From NCBI GenBank assembly GCA_002104935.1, contig MCGT01000016.1, forward strand, positions 186,001 to 250,000: 64,000 nucleotides of DNA, given 5' to 3'. The translations under genes were made by a program, and so were the position numbers. Positions 34,235-47,668 of the stretch are shown here, piece after piece (position 1 is the first letter of the stretch; the number at the start of each line of letters is the position of its first letter). The notes beneath the pieces are model-generated. The model had not been told where the DNA came from. It saw only the letters and a program-made list of their open reading frames with translations, and searched no databases. This DNA comes from Hesseltinella vesiculosa. Taxonomy: Eukaryota; Mucoromycota; Mucoromycetes; Mucorales; Cunninghamellaceae.

Positions 34235-36590
34235 ATGGAAGATGCTAGAGAATTAGCCATCGCCAAGCTTGCTGATATTCTCAAACATCCAGATGACCTC
34301 AACACAAAGGTGGAGCCTCTTGTGCGCAAACTCACAAAGGAAAAGGCGGCCATGGATGCGCAACTAAGCTCAGGTGTGCAGTCTCAGCTAGACAATGTGC
34401 AGCAAGGCCTGGAGACACTTAATGTATCAACGGACAGCAACAATCGTGTCAAAGAAAACATGCGACGTATCGATAAGCTATGCAGCGACACTCGTTATAT
34501 GATTAAAGACTTTCAGCGCATCAACAAGGTAAGAAAAAAAAAGCATAAAGGTCATCCAACTTGTTTCGAAATCATATGTTTGCTCATGCAAGACTTGATT
34601 CAATGCGGTTGTTTAGGTGTCGCAAATCCATAAAAACTTTGCTGCCACGCAGGAGAAGGTCAAGTCATTCCAAGCACTGTACCAGCGACTCAGCCATATC
34701 GATAACATGTTCCAGCCGTTGCAGCAAGACATCTTTGCACCCCAATCGGACCTGCTGTATGTCCATTACCATCTCTTCAAACTAGAAGAATTCCGCGACC
34801 AGACCATGCACCAGGCACGCGAATCACCTCACGATGTCCTGATCACTCTCAAGACCTATTTCCGCAAAGTCGACGTTCTCTCGGACGACTTCACCAAGCA
34901 CCTCTGGCAACTAGCCCGTAATATGCTGGATCTCGTTGACGAAGGGTGCGGGCCGTCAGTGGTGATCCTGGTCAAGATCATCGAATGCGAAGAACGGGCT
35001 GATGAAAAAACCTTGGCCCTGCGTCAGGCCCAGGCTAACCACCAGGATATGCAACGCCGCAACACGGAGGCAAGCGACACCAGCGACAAGAAATGGCGCC
35101 TGGCAGAAGCCAACCCCCGCACCATCAAGGCTTACCGCGTCCAGTTTTTCGAACAGCTGCACCAATCCATTGTCGAACGCTTCAAAGATCAGCTGGGACC
35201 TTTTCAGGAGGCTGACGACTGGGTGGGGATCTTGGACGCCACGGATTTTATTTTCGGCGACCTCGAGCTTGTGTATGACCAGATCGTGCCCCGGTTCCCC
35301 AAGAAATACAAGATCTTCCCCTACTTTGTGCTTGAATACCACCGCCACACCTACGATATGCTCAACCGGATGGTGGACCAGGATCTGGATGCCGGCACCA
35401 TTCTGCGCCTGCTACGGTTCGTGCGTGACTATTATGCTACCATGAGCACCCGTCTGGGTGTGACCGAGGAACTGCTGGAGCCCCAGCTGCTGGATGGGCA
35501 AGAACAGAGCCTGGTCGACGAGTATCTCAAACTTGTGCGCACCAAGCTGGCCGAATGGACCTCCAATCTCATGTCCAACGAATCCCGCGACTTTGTCCAG
35601 CGTGAGAACTCGCCCGAAGAGAGCACCGACGGCCAGTTTGGTATGGCTGGCGCCGTCGACATGTTCCAGATCATCAACCAGCAAATCGACGTGGCTGCCG
35701 ATTGCAACCAGGGCATGCTCCTCTACCTGGTTGTGTCTGAATGCTGCAAGGTGATGAAGGACTCGCAAACGTTTTGGAAGAAGCTCCTGGCCACTGAGCT
35801 GCGGAAACAGCTGGATCAGCCCGAAGAAGTGCCAATCGGCTTTGTCGAATACACAGTGGCGCTCGCCAACGACCAGGTCAAGTGTGCCGACTTTGCCGAC
35901 GCCATCCTCCAGCGCATTGTACCCATGGTCGAAAGCCGCTACAAGACCCAAGCCGACGAAAAGCTCTCTGCTGCTGTTGAGGGCTACATCCACATCGCCA
36001 AGACCGCCCGTGAAGCCTTGCTGGAAGTCACCTTCAATGATATCCGCCCAGTCTTTAACGAGCTATTCACTGCGCGTTGGTATGACCAGCCACTGGTTCC
36101 CTCTGTCATCGAAACCTTCAAGGATTACTTCACTCGTGAATTCATGCACCTAAACAAGAAGCTCTTCCACAAGCTCCTGGACGACATTCTCGACCGTTTC
36201 ATCATGGTCTACCTGCAATCCATGCGTAACCGCAAATCTGTCTTCAAGATGGACACCTGTCTGGACAAGATCGAAAACGACGTGCGTATCTCCTTTAGCT
36301 TCTTCTCAAGCTACATCCCAGAAGAGCAGCTGGGAGAACGCTTCGATGTCATTGACAAGGTTCATGTCCTCCTCGAAAGCAATCGGCGCATGGTCTACGT
36401 CGACTACTACTCGCTCCGCCAAGCCTACCCAGATGTGCCTCTGGCCTTTGTCGAAGATATTCTTGGCAAACGTGATGACCTCGATCGGTCTGCCCTCAAA
36501 GAAATCATGGAAGGCATCAAGGCCAAATCAAGAGAATACGAGCCTCAAGCGGATGCCCCTCCCACCATCTTCAGTCGCATCAAATGGTAG
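34235..36590 (+). CDS. SEC6: Exocyst complex component SEC6
   Basis: Subunit of the octameric exocyst that tethers secretory vesicles at growth sites of the plasma membrane. Two exons, 34235-34528 and 34617-36590, give about 755 residues, in the family range. The N-terminal ~190 residues are coiled coil (ELAIAKLADILKHPDDLNTK, then the CorEx-type helix with DNVQQGLETLNVSTDSNNR). The remainder is helical-rod domain, including ITLKTYFRKVDVLSDDFTKH, GTILRLLRFVRDYYATM and a C-terminal block DIFLGKRDDL-like segment (FVEDILGKRDDLDRSALKEI) characteristic of Sec6. The C-terminus is short and basic. A polyadenylation signal AATAAA is at 36674-36679. Codon use is GC-biased, as expected for a well-expressed gene. 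Identification is strong. Confidence 0.93.
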
Positions 36591-37387
36591 TCGTGATGCT
36601 TATCTCTTCTTCTCACCCCCCTTTTTTATTACAATTCCAGCGGCTTATTCCCTATTCCCTAATTTACCTTGTCAATAAACGTCTCTCTTGCCAAAGGAAA
36701 ACATCCTAGAGGAAAAGGCGACATTTTTTTTTTCATAGAGTGGCGGCTTGCTCTTACGAGGCTCATGCTCAAATCATGCCTTATTTGTTAATATAAATGG
36801 GACGTGGGTGGGAGGGTGTTGCCTTGCACTGGCACAAAGCCTTTTTTTAATTGTCTTTCTGCTGATCCTAAAATATACTACATGAAGGACGACGCAGCGT
36901 CAGCGAGGAGCGTTTTTTTTTTTTTTTTTCTGCATTCATTTGAACAGATTTCGGTGGACTCCGTTGTGAACAGGGCATGGCTCTTACATACTGGCTTAAA
37001 GCTCCAAAGTGGGCATAGTTAATTGCGCTGTTCTTCTCGTTGTCACGACGATGGTTTGCGAGGACAGCTCGCGGCTTCAATTTTATTGGCTCACGTGAGA
37101 GTCCAGCCTCCAAAGGCGTCTTTTCTGTGGCTCTGCAGTGCTGGGCAAGGTGGTAGAGGTGGTACTGATGCTTGTCCATGTCTGAGGCATGGTCTCCCAG
37201 GGTGGTTGACATCATCAAAATGAAAGATAAAATGTCGCATCGGTTCAAAACGCCTCACGGCAATGCCCGATCACACACAGCTGCCAAGGCTGGAGCAAAA
37301 GACCGCCCGCAGCTTTTTCAAATTCCCACCGATTTCCTTTTTCTCCCCCCCTTTTTTTTTCTCATTCTAATCTTTTGATTCTTCACA
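36591..37387. other. 0.8-kb intergenic region, no gene seen
   Basis: 3' flank of SEC6 and leader of the next gene. It includes a T run near 36913-36930 and a T/C-rich segment (37340-37380) just before the next start codon. Open frames are short and unconvincing. Confidence 0.5.
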
Positions 37388-38068
37388 ATGTTTCAAATCA
37401 TCTTGCGCGAAGGCATCACTGGTGGATTTGTTGGCCCTACATTAAGGTACGTTCTTGTTGGCTCAAGCCAGCTGGCCTGGCCTGGTTTTTTTTTTTACGA
37501 CTTTGCTTACGCACTCACTTTTTACCAATGACGTCAATAGGCAGATGGTGGAAATCCGAGGTGATGACACTGGGGCATCCATTGTCCATGCCAATCTGAA
37601 GCCTGAATCGAAAACTGAATATACATCTCAAGTGGGCACGTTGGCCGCGTAAGTTGCCCCCCTAGCGACAGTGAAACAAAGAGTGCCTGACTTTTTTTTT
37701 TTTTTTCCTTGTTCCGAAGTGACCAAGTCCAAACGTTGGTGAGCTCACTCGTAGAGCAGCTTAAAAGCTTGCCTACTGAACATCCCACAGGAAGCGAAGA
37801 TATCTATGGCTTGGATACCTCGATTGGCTTTTTCTCGGACGATTTCCAATGGCAGAACGGTATGTCACGCTATTGCACCGACATTGCCGTCATCGCTCAC
37901 TTCGCCCTCCTCCCCCTTTTTTTTTTCTTTCACCCAGGCGGACCCGAAGGTTGCTCACATGGCACCTCCTCCAACAAGGCTACTGACCAACAGAAGCAAA
38001 CCTTTGGCTTGCTGGCCAAAACCCTGGTCCAGCTGGGCGAGCAGAATGCTTTGCAAAATTCGAACTAG
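37388..38068 (+). CDS. Small conserved-looking protein of unknown function (145 aa)
   Basis: Four exons (37388-37446, 37541-37648, 37720-37859, 37938-38068) with phases that close exactly, giving about 145 residues. It starts MFQIILREGITGGFVGPTLR and ends ...LVQLGEQNALQNSN. There is no signal peptide or membrane helix. The central part (EIRGDDTGASIVHANLKPES) could be a small beta sandwich. The C-terminal third is helical and Gln/Asn-rich. A polyadenylation signal AATAAA follows at 38177-38182. I do not recognise the family. The four consensus introns and the downstream signal argue it is a real, expressed gene. Confidence 0.75.
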
Positions 38069-38425
38069 ACTCGATCGCTTTTCTTCACCCAGGTCATGTG
38101 GGGGGGCCGTTTTTTTTTTCAACTTCCGGACGAGTATGTCGTGATTTCTTTTAGGTTTTTTTTTATGGTTGAAACCAATAAACGAACAGGCTGTTACAAT
38201 TGAAACACTTTGTTCCTGGACAACTTGCTAGCAAGGCGCTGGGCAAACATATTTGGCGTTGATGCTAGGCCACCGGTAGATCAACTCTTCCAAGACCTGT
38301 CTCTTGCCCGGCATACATACTTGATAGAACAAGTGGATACATGATGTGCAGAGTTTTTTATTCTACTTCAAAAATGCAGACGAGAGGGGATGGATGATTT
38401 TCTATGAACAAAAATGAGGCACGCT
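38069..38425. other. Short convergent 3' intergenic region
   Basis: About 357 bases between the stop codons of the small plus-strand gene and the minus-strand glutamate dehydrogenase. It holds AATAAA for the former; nothing else was seen. Confidence 0.5.
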
Positions 38426-40789
38426 TTAGTTTTGAGCGCCTTGGTAATAGTTGGAGCGCATGAATTCGAAAAAGGCAAAGTGATCGGGCTGGGCTCCATA
38501 CTTGTAGACGAATTGCGAGGCAAGGTAGGCACCAAAGATGGCCTTGATGTAGTTTTCAGGCACACGCTTCATGAGGGTGGGCAGGCCAAGCTTTTCCAGC
38601 AAGAGCTTGGGGAAGGCACGGTTCAGGACGGTTTCCCGGAGAGGCTTGTTGTCCCAGAGGCCGGTGGATTGCAGCTGTTCTTGCAATTGGACAATGGCGA
38701 TGGACAGCTCGTCGGAGAGGATGGAGATGGGACGACCCGACTTCTTGTGTTCGCGCCACAAGGCTTCGAATTCGACGCGGGCATTGCGCTCAATAATGGT
38801 TTGGACTTCCTTGACATAGGCTTCGTAGAACTCGGGTACGTGGCCACCATGGACACACATGTGGTCGTGGAATTCGGCGTCGTCAAAGGCCAAGGCGGCA
38901 AGCACTTCCAGAGAGGACGAGGTCACACCACCCTTGTTGGCTGAGGCATCCTTGAAGATCACGATGCCTTGCTTTTCCAAACGGAGACGGGCTTCTTGGG
39001 TGAAGAACAAGTTGGCACCTTCGACAATGTATTGGAACAGAGGCGAGCCATCTTCGGGCATCAGCTTGTGCACGTTGGTCAGATCAACCGATTCAGGACG
39101 GCCACCACAAGGCACAAATACTGTAGCCTTGGCCAAGGGGTTGACATGGAAGGTGTTGCGGAACAAAAGGCCGTTTTCAACCACGGTGCCATCAGGCAAG
39201 GCCACATTGGTTTCATCAACAAGCACACGGAAGCCTTCCGAGGACAGCTAAACAAGAAAAAAAAAGAGAGGGTGAGTTCCGTTGTCATTGCTACCTGTGC
39301 AAAGCCTGGGCTTCCTTTTTCTTCTTACCTTGCTTGCGTCAAAGTTGCTGATCATCAGACGGGAACCGGCGAGGCGGTTCAGTTCCGAACGATCCAAGCC
39401 CTTGGGGTCAAAGAGAACACCAGAACCATCGACAATGGCGACTGTCTTGTCCTTGGAGATCTTGATTTCGTTGGAGCCGAGATCACCGTCGGGGCCGCCG
39501 GTTTGGAGCTTTGTGCAGTCTTCTTCGTTGAGGCCAAAGGTGCGGTAGATACCGAGAACGTACTGGTGCACCGAGCGGGTGGTCATGCCGTAGGTGTCGT
39601 GAGGGATACCGCCCAGAGATTGCGACTTGCCGGTGGTGAAGGCTTTCCAGAAACTAGCGCCACGGCGGCGGGCGTGTTGCGAGGCCCAGTCCATGTAGTC
39701 GGCGGTGCCTTCGTCGGGGCCAAAGAACAGGATTTCGGGCTTGCCGGTCAAATCAACGAGCTTTTCCTTGATACCGGGGGTTTCGCCTTGGATCAGCAGA
39801 TCGAGGATGGAGTCGACGTACTTTTCAAAGGCGACGAGCGGCTTGTCTTGTTGGTCATTGTCCAAGAGGATGGTGCCCTTGGAACCGCCTTCGGGGATGT
39901 CTTTGTTCTTGCGTTGCTGGGTGGCAGCCAAGGCGTAGTTTTCGTCAAAGAGAGTGCGTTGATTGATGGAGTAAGCTTCGCGGTTGCGAGAGCGGATGAT
40001 TCGGATACCACCACGGGCCACGTCACGGAAGCGCAGGTGGAAACCGCGGAATTCGGCGCCCACGACCAAGAACATGCCATAGAGTTGGGTGGGGTATTCG
40101 ATTTCGGGCAAGAAGCTAGGGTCGAGACGGAAGGACAGGGCGACCTTGGTGGATTGGTAAAAGTTGGTCTTGAGTACATGGCGGTTGAAGGTGTGGATGG
40201 CGTCGAAGACAAGTTGTTCATGGGCGTTGGAGGTAAGGTTGGCGATCTTCTTGGCCAGGTCGGCATCGCTCAGCATTTCTTGGGTGGACATGCGTTGGTA
40301 GGACATGGTGGGTTCGAGGGATTCGCGTTGGTTGACATAGTGGGTCTTGGCAAAGTTGGAGTACAGCAGCTTGATCAGTTCAGGGTAGCGCTTGATGATG
40401 TCGAGGATGTATTCACGGGTAAACGTGTCTTGACGGAGACGCTTCTTCATTTTCGACAGGACTTCTTCATGCACAGGGTTGTTGTTGTCCAAGATTTCCG
40501 ACAACGACAAGTATTCCTTGCCGAGGCGATTCAAAAAGTGTTGGGTGAAGATCCAGGCCACGTAGCCATACATGGTTTCTTGCACGGAAAGCTTGCCGGT
40601 CTGGAAGTATTCCTGCAAAGCTGTCTTGGGCAAACAAAACAGCAGCGAGGTTTCCTTCATCACTTGGTAAATGGAGCTTTCGATGGGTGCCGACTTGGTG
40701 TTGGGCATGGGGTTCAAATACAACGACACGATGGTCACGCCATTGGAGAATTGTTCTAACGATGGAAAATGTGAGCAAAAAAGAGGGAC

Positions 40790-40830
<41 letters not shown>

Positions 40831-41763
40831 ACCGACATATTTGCGGGTGGAGAACAGGTCATAGTAATGGTAGAGATCAGAGATGGCAGCAAAGAAACCA
40901 TTGGTGCTACGTTGGCGGTAACCAATGATAATACGACGTTCACGGCTACCTTCAACTTCGATCATTTCGATCACGGGACCAGTGCGCTGCAAAACATTGG
41001 CCATGACCTTGGCATACACTTTCAAGGTGTGGGGAGTGGCCTTTTTCAAAAAGGTGGTGTCGGCGACTTGACGGATGTCGGTTTCTTGTTCAGGTGTGGG
41101 TTCAGGGTTAGCAAAGGAGCACTGAGTCACAAAGTAGGAGCGCAGAGCAGGCGACACCTTGTCGTTGCTTGCGGTCGAGCGGTACGATTCAACACGGTAA
41201 GCCTTTGCAGGAGTTGAGCAATCCAAGTAGCGTTCATCAATTCTTAGCGAAAACCAATATAAGTATCCTAGCTCTTCTTTATCTTTTTTACCTTTTTTCA
41301 ATGGCAGGGCCGTGAACTTGAGACACACCGGGAGCCGAAGTGTGGATATACACCGAGGAGTCCTCTGTTTCCTTTTGCAAATTGATGTCAATCAATTGAG
41401 AGTTGTTGGTAAAAGCAGTGATCTTGGCACCGTACAGAGACATAATGTGGTTGGCAATGGTTTCCACTGTTTCCAGAGCAAAGTAATAGTCGTCAATGTT
41501 CAAGTTGCTGCGAAAAAAAAAATCGTCAGTCCATGATTTGTTGCCACTCTTTCCTATGGCCACTTTTTCTCCACAACCATCTCTCTTCTTTACCTATAGA
41601 ACCATTGCACTTCATTTTCAACCAAATCCTTGGGAAGGAAGCCAAGTTTTTGCAAGTAGCTGCCCACTTGCTGCATTTGTTCGGCCTTGCCAGCAAACAC
41701 GTTGGCCTCATAGCCAGATTCAGTAGAGGTAGTGCGTTCAGTAATAGGTCTTGATTCCATCAT
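38426..41763 (-). CDS. GDH2: NAD-dependent glutamate dehydrogenase, large type
   Basis: Catabolic enzyme that oxidises glutamate to 2-oxoglutarate and ammonium with NAD. Five exons (minus): 41763-41594, 41507-41292, 41242-40833, 40755-39329, 39247-38426; about 1014 residues, the size of fungal 115-kDa GDH2. The catalytic domain includes the substrate-lysine region LRFRDVARGGIRIIRSRNRE and the insert GGSKGTILLD. The dehydrogenase fold has FFGPDEGTADYMDWASQHAR, GIPHDTYGMTTRSVHQYVLG and the NAD segment QTGGPDGDLGSNEI. IVEGANLFFTQEARLRLEK and KDASANKGGVTSSSLEVLA follow near the C-terminus. The start shows two adjacent ATG codons (41763 and 41760). Intron 3 is almost entirely a T run (plus-strand A run at 40792-40827). 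Strong codon bias suggests high expression. Identification is certain. Confidence 0.97.
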
Positions 41764-44455
41764 GGCGTTTTGACTGATCAAAAGTTTTGGTTTGAGAAGA
41801 GAAGAGGAACAATTTTTTTTTTGTTCTTCTCTTTTTGACAAGTCAAGCGATTGGATGCGGAGTGTGAAAGGGTGAGAAAAAAAGCGAACTTAGTGTGCCG
41901 CCTTTGACAGCTTGTCCCACGGAACATCGACGACTACCTAAAAAAAAAAGGGAGATCAGACTACCCACCGACAGTTATTTTTATTTTTCTTACAGAGGTC
42001 TTCTCGGCCACCATTTTGTTATGCTCTCTTTCAGGCACTTTTTCATGGTGCATCAGCCTTTTTGAAAGTGGTGCCATGTTTGTTTGCCGGTTTCACTCTG
42101 CTGGGCCAAAGAAAATGTATTCCCCGGATTTTCCAGCAAACTCCTCTTCTCCGGGGTCACTCTTTGTCTCCATGGAACTAAAACGCACTAGCAACGCTTA
42201 TTATTTCTTTTAACTCCTCTCAGCGGCTCGTGACTGGGTAATTGATGGGCTAAAAAGTGACAATGAGGTCAGCATGCTCTGTAAACTAAGTAGCCAGCTT
42301 GCTGATCATGAAGGGTCCAGAGTCAGGGTTGTGGCTTTTAAAAACAGCAGCATCGGCCATTCCTCCAATGAGGAGATCGAAAGCCTCTTGTCCCCCACAA
42401 TCCATTTCAATTTTGGTTAGCCTCCTCTCCATTAGCTAGACCACAGAGCCAGATTATGTCAGACGCCAGTATGGAACTACTTTTCTCCGGCTGTTATAAA
42501 AAAATGACGTCAAGAAAGCACTTGGACCTCGACATTGCTTAGCATCCGCCAGCCTCAAACTTCTCATCCATGTGTTGACTGCTTGCATGTTCTTCACCGA
42601 GCCCTTGACGCAAGAGACCAAAGCATCCATTGAGCAGGCAAAACGGGCTTTAAAATGTTTTAGGGTCTTGATCATGGCTTTGTACCAAAGGTCCTTGTTG
42701 GACCATTAACCAGGCCAAGTTGAAGCTTATTAAAAATCTAAACCTTCTTTCTTTCTTGTTTGTGCGTCTTTTTCTTCTTATCATAAACCTAGCGTAGGTT
42801 GAGGAGGGGAATCACAAGCCTCCTGATACAAAATCAGTGAGCTAGGGCTAGCAGTTCCAACCCTAAATACTGTATAAAGAAGGAGAAAATTAGCCACCCA
42901 AAACCACATTCTCTCCATGTCAGCCTGCCACGTTTTGGTGCACTGCCCAGCCCAAAATTTAAACTCTCCTGGCAAACGGCTGAGCGGCTCCCTTTAACAA
43001 ATTGTGCACGTGTATAGTCATGCGCACACATGCTTCAAGGAATGTGTCTCATGACAGCATTTATTGCATACGAATTTGCAGATCAATGGATGTCGATCTG
43101 TCAAGGCCACCCAGCCAGCTTGGCGTTGACGACACGTTTTGCCATGCCATGTCCGACCTCCAGCTAAAAAAAAGACCCTCGGGCGATTTTGGTAAAAAAT
43201 CAACCGGCCTCAGCCCTCCAGCCGATCCTTCCCAAACTTTCCATACAAGCACACAATGAGAGAAAAGAACGTCTCTCAGATACATGCAGTCAAGAAAGCG
43301 ACATATCAAATGTTTTCGGTTCATTTTAGTGGGTGTTTTTTTTATTTTCAAAAAAAAAAAAAAAGTGAATGTTTTACAGCTCTTGTGCGATAAAGGGCTG
43401 ATGTGAAAATTTACATGGGTGAACTAGCTGATGGATGATGAGGATAACATGTCCGAGTCCCAGCTTGAACGATGGCCATTTTTATCCAGGCCCCCTGGCG
43501 ATCTGATCAAAAACATGCCAAATAACTCGACCTTTAGCACACCAACTCTACCAAAGGGGCCTGGCCTTGGTCGCAGACGGGCCAATCTGACGATGTTGAG
43601 CACGAGCGGCAGACGCATGAACCATATGGCCGCCTTGCATGGCCAGGCTAGAACCCACGCAAGAGGCTGATCTGACTTTGTGGGAGCTCTGTTGAAAGCC
43701 CATTTCTTTGAGAATAGGGTATAGGTTTTAGCATCGCGCCATCCAGTGTCATTGGAAACCCTGTCCAGGCAGAAGTGAGAGGGCGGCCGAGTCCTGTCAT
43801 CGAAAATGACTAGGAAAACTCGTGAGCTCGAATGTTGTGATTTATTGAAAATCAAGCAGCTCTTTCTCCGCTGGCAGAGGCTGAATATCGAGAGGGACGA
43901 GCGTTGGACTTGGCGTTGATGTTGTGATGAGATGACTTGATCAGCACAAAGGGCGACTGACAGCCTAGTTCGCGCACATCAGTGAAATGACAATGCTACA
44001 GATCATTGATGCCAATCAGCAGGGGCAATGGCCCATTGGTATAAACAGTCCTTGTCCAATGCTCAATGGAGAAATGCAGTGTTCAGGGCCAACAAGTGCC
44101 CATTGTTGACTTGGAGCGGTGCTTATTTGCCATTCAGGACATAGAAGCAACATCAGCTCGAAACTGTTCATTATCGGGACAGGCAGGTTCTATCCATTCA
44201 GGGAAGTCGACGGTGGCGTTACCGAGACACTTTTCGATAAGCACACTCAAGTCGACGGCATGCAATAAATCCTTCCAGTAAAACAAAGAGCATTGCTTGC
44301 GGTGCCAAGCAGATCAAGAATGACAGAGGGAAAAGTGAAAGAAAGGCGGACTCAAAAAAAATGAGGGCGCGGATATGAAAAACAGGCAAAAAAAACAGGG
44401 GACGTTCCTTTTTCTTCTTCACCCCATCTTTTTTTTTCTTACATCGTACACTTCC
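41764..44455. other. 2.7-kb gene-poor region with coding-like fragments
   Basis: No complete gene. Several short stretches have protein-like codon composition. On the plus strand these are 43087-43259 (MDVDLSRPPSQLGVDDTF...) and 43431-43670 (MDDEDNMSESQLERWPFLS...). On the minus strand they are about 44275-44140 (DLSVLIEKCLGNATVDFPEW) and about 43995-43857 (HFTDVRELGCQSPFVLIK, ending in a stop followed by AATAAA). None links to another by a convincing intron. I interpret the region as decayed genes or very small genes. The first ~600 bases after the glutamate dehydrogenase start show nothing. Confidence 0.35.
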
Positions 44456-45381
44456 ATGGTGAAAACGACCATTATTGCCCGAGTGACAGATGGATTGCCA
44501 TTGGCAGCCAGTATGGATGATGAACAGGTAAAGCTGGCAGAGGATTGATCTTTGCATTATTTAGATTCGTCTCATATCCTTTTTTTTTTCATTTTGTCGG
44601 TGGGATGGTCCTTTAGGTTGAAATGGAATTGGCTGAATACAAAGGCCAAGCAAAAACGGTATTTAGACGCTTGACGATAAATTCAGAGCCTCGATGTTCC
44701 ATTGAATCAGGCAACTATGTCTTGCAGTAAGATGAAGTCAAAGACCAACGCAGGACTCGCTGACCCCATCTCCATTTTTTTTACCAGTTACATTATTGAC
44801 GGCAGCGTTTGTTACCTTTGCATCTGTGATCGATCATACCCTCGCAAGTTGGCATTTAGTTATTTGGAAGAATTGGCCAAAGAATTCAATACAAGCTATG
44901 GCAATGAAGTGGACAAGCCTGGACTTCGTCCATATGCTTTTGTCAAATTTGGTAACGTCTGATTGGCTGGGGATCACCAACAGGGTCCCTCATTTTTTTT
45001 TTTTTTTTCGGCTAGACACATTCATGCAAAAGACAAAACGAATTTACCAAGACACTCGAACACAAAGCAACTTGACCAAGCTAAATGAAGATCTGCAAGA
45101 TGTGACTCGTATTATGACCAAAAACATGGAGGATTTGTTATGGCGTGGGGATAGTTTGGATCGTACGGTTTTTCTTTGCGTCAAAAAACGGGTCGGGACT
45201 AAACAGATTTCTTCGATTAGGTATGAGCCACATTTCAGGTGAATTGAAAGACAGTGCAAAGATGTTCAAGGATAAAGCTCGTCATTTGAACTTGCAGGCG
45301 TTGTATCGAAAATATGGGCCGCCTGTGGCTATTGCAACGATCATCATTCTTGTGATTGTGCTGCGCTACTATTACTTTTAA
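44456..45381 (+). CDS. SEC22: R-SNARE SEC22
   Basis: v-SNARE for ER-Golgi transport in both directions. Five exons: 44456-44527, 44617-44726, 44788-44951, 45016-45162, 45221-45381; 217 residues, the usual size. Longin domain first (MVKTTIIARVTDGLPLAASM ... SGNYVLHYIIDGSVCYLCIC ... FSYLEELAKEF). The SNARE motif begins with TKRIYQDTRTQSNLTKLNED and has the zero-layer Arg region (ELLWRGDSLDR-like, here MEDLLWRGDSLDRMSHIS). Then a tail-anchor helix (PVAIATIIILVIVLRYYYF) ends the protein at the membrane. The fourth intron splits the Arg codon of SLDR. Downstream the YAK1-type kinase follows on the same strand after about 320 bases that show only T/C-rich DNA. Very secure. Confidence 0.96.
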
Positions 45382-45699
45382 TCCACGACAAGATAAAAAA
45401 AAAAGAATTTTTTAGGACATGGGTCAAAGAGCGAAAAGACGGCAAGCTTTGATTTAAACTTGCCGGATGACGAAAAGATCTATTATGCAGAAAACACCAA
45501 TCCCAGTTGTTGGAGCGGGCCTTTTTTCCCTGTTGTGAGAGGCTCAATGCCTTGATTTTTTTTCCCATTATCTTTTTGCCTGGCTTTTTTTTTTTTCTTT
45601 TTCTACACTTTTTTGTTATTCTGCGTTTATATTGGCTTTTTTTCTTTTTCTTATATTTTTCTTATAGTTGTATTACACATATCCCCCCTCCTGTTGCTC

Positions 45700-47550
<1,851 letters not shown>

Positions 47551-47668
47551 TCGTCCTCTTCCAATAAAGCTTCCTTTTGCCATTGTGAAACGCCGAAAGG
47601 GCCAGGCCGCCAAGTATTTTTTTTTTTTTTTTTTTTTTTTTACTTCTTTTTCTTCCAAACCAGTTTGG

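Noticed and set aside
35412..35993. 193-codon open frame antisense to SEC6
   Set aside because: Shadow of the GC-biased SEC6 exon; no independent features.
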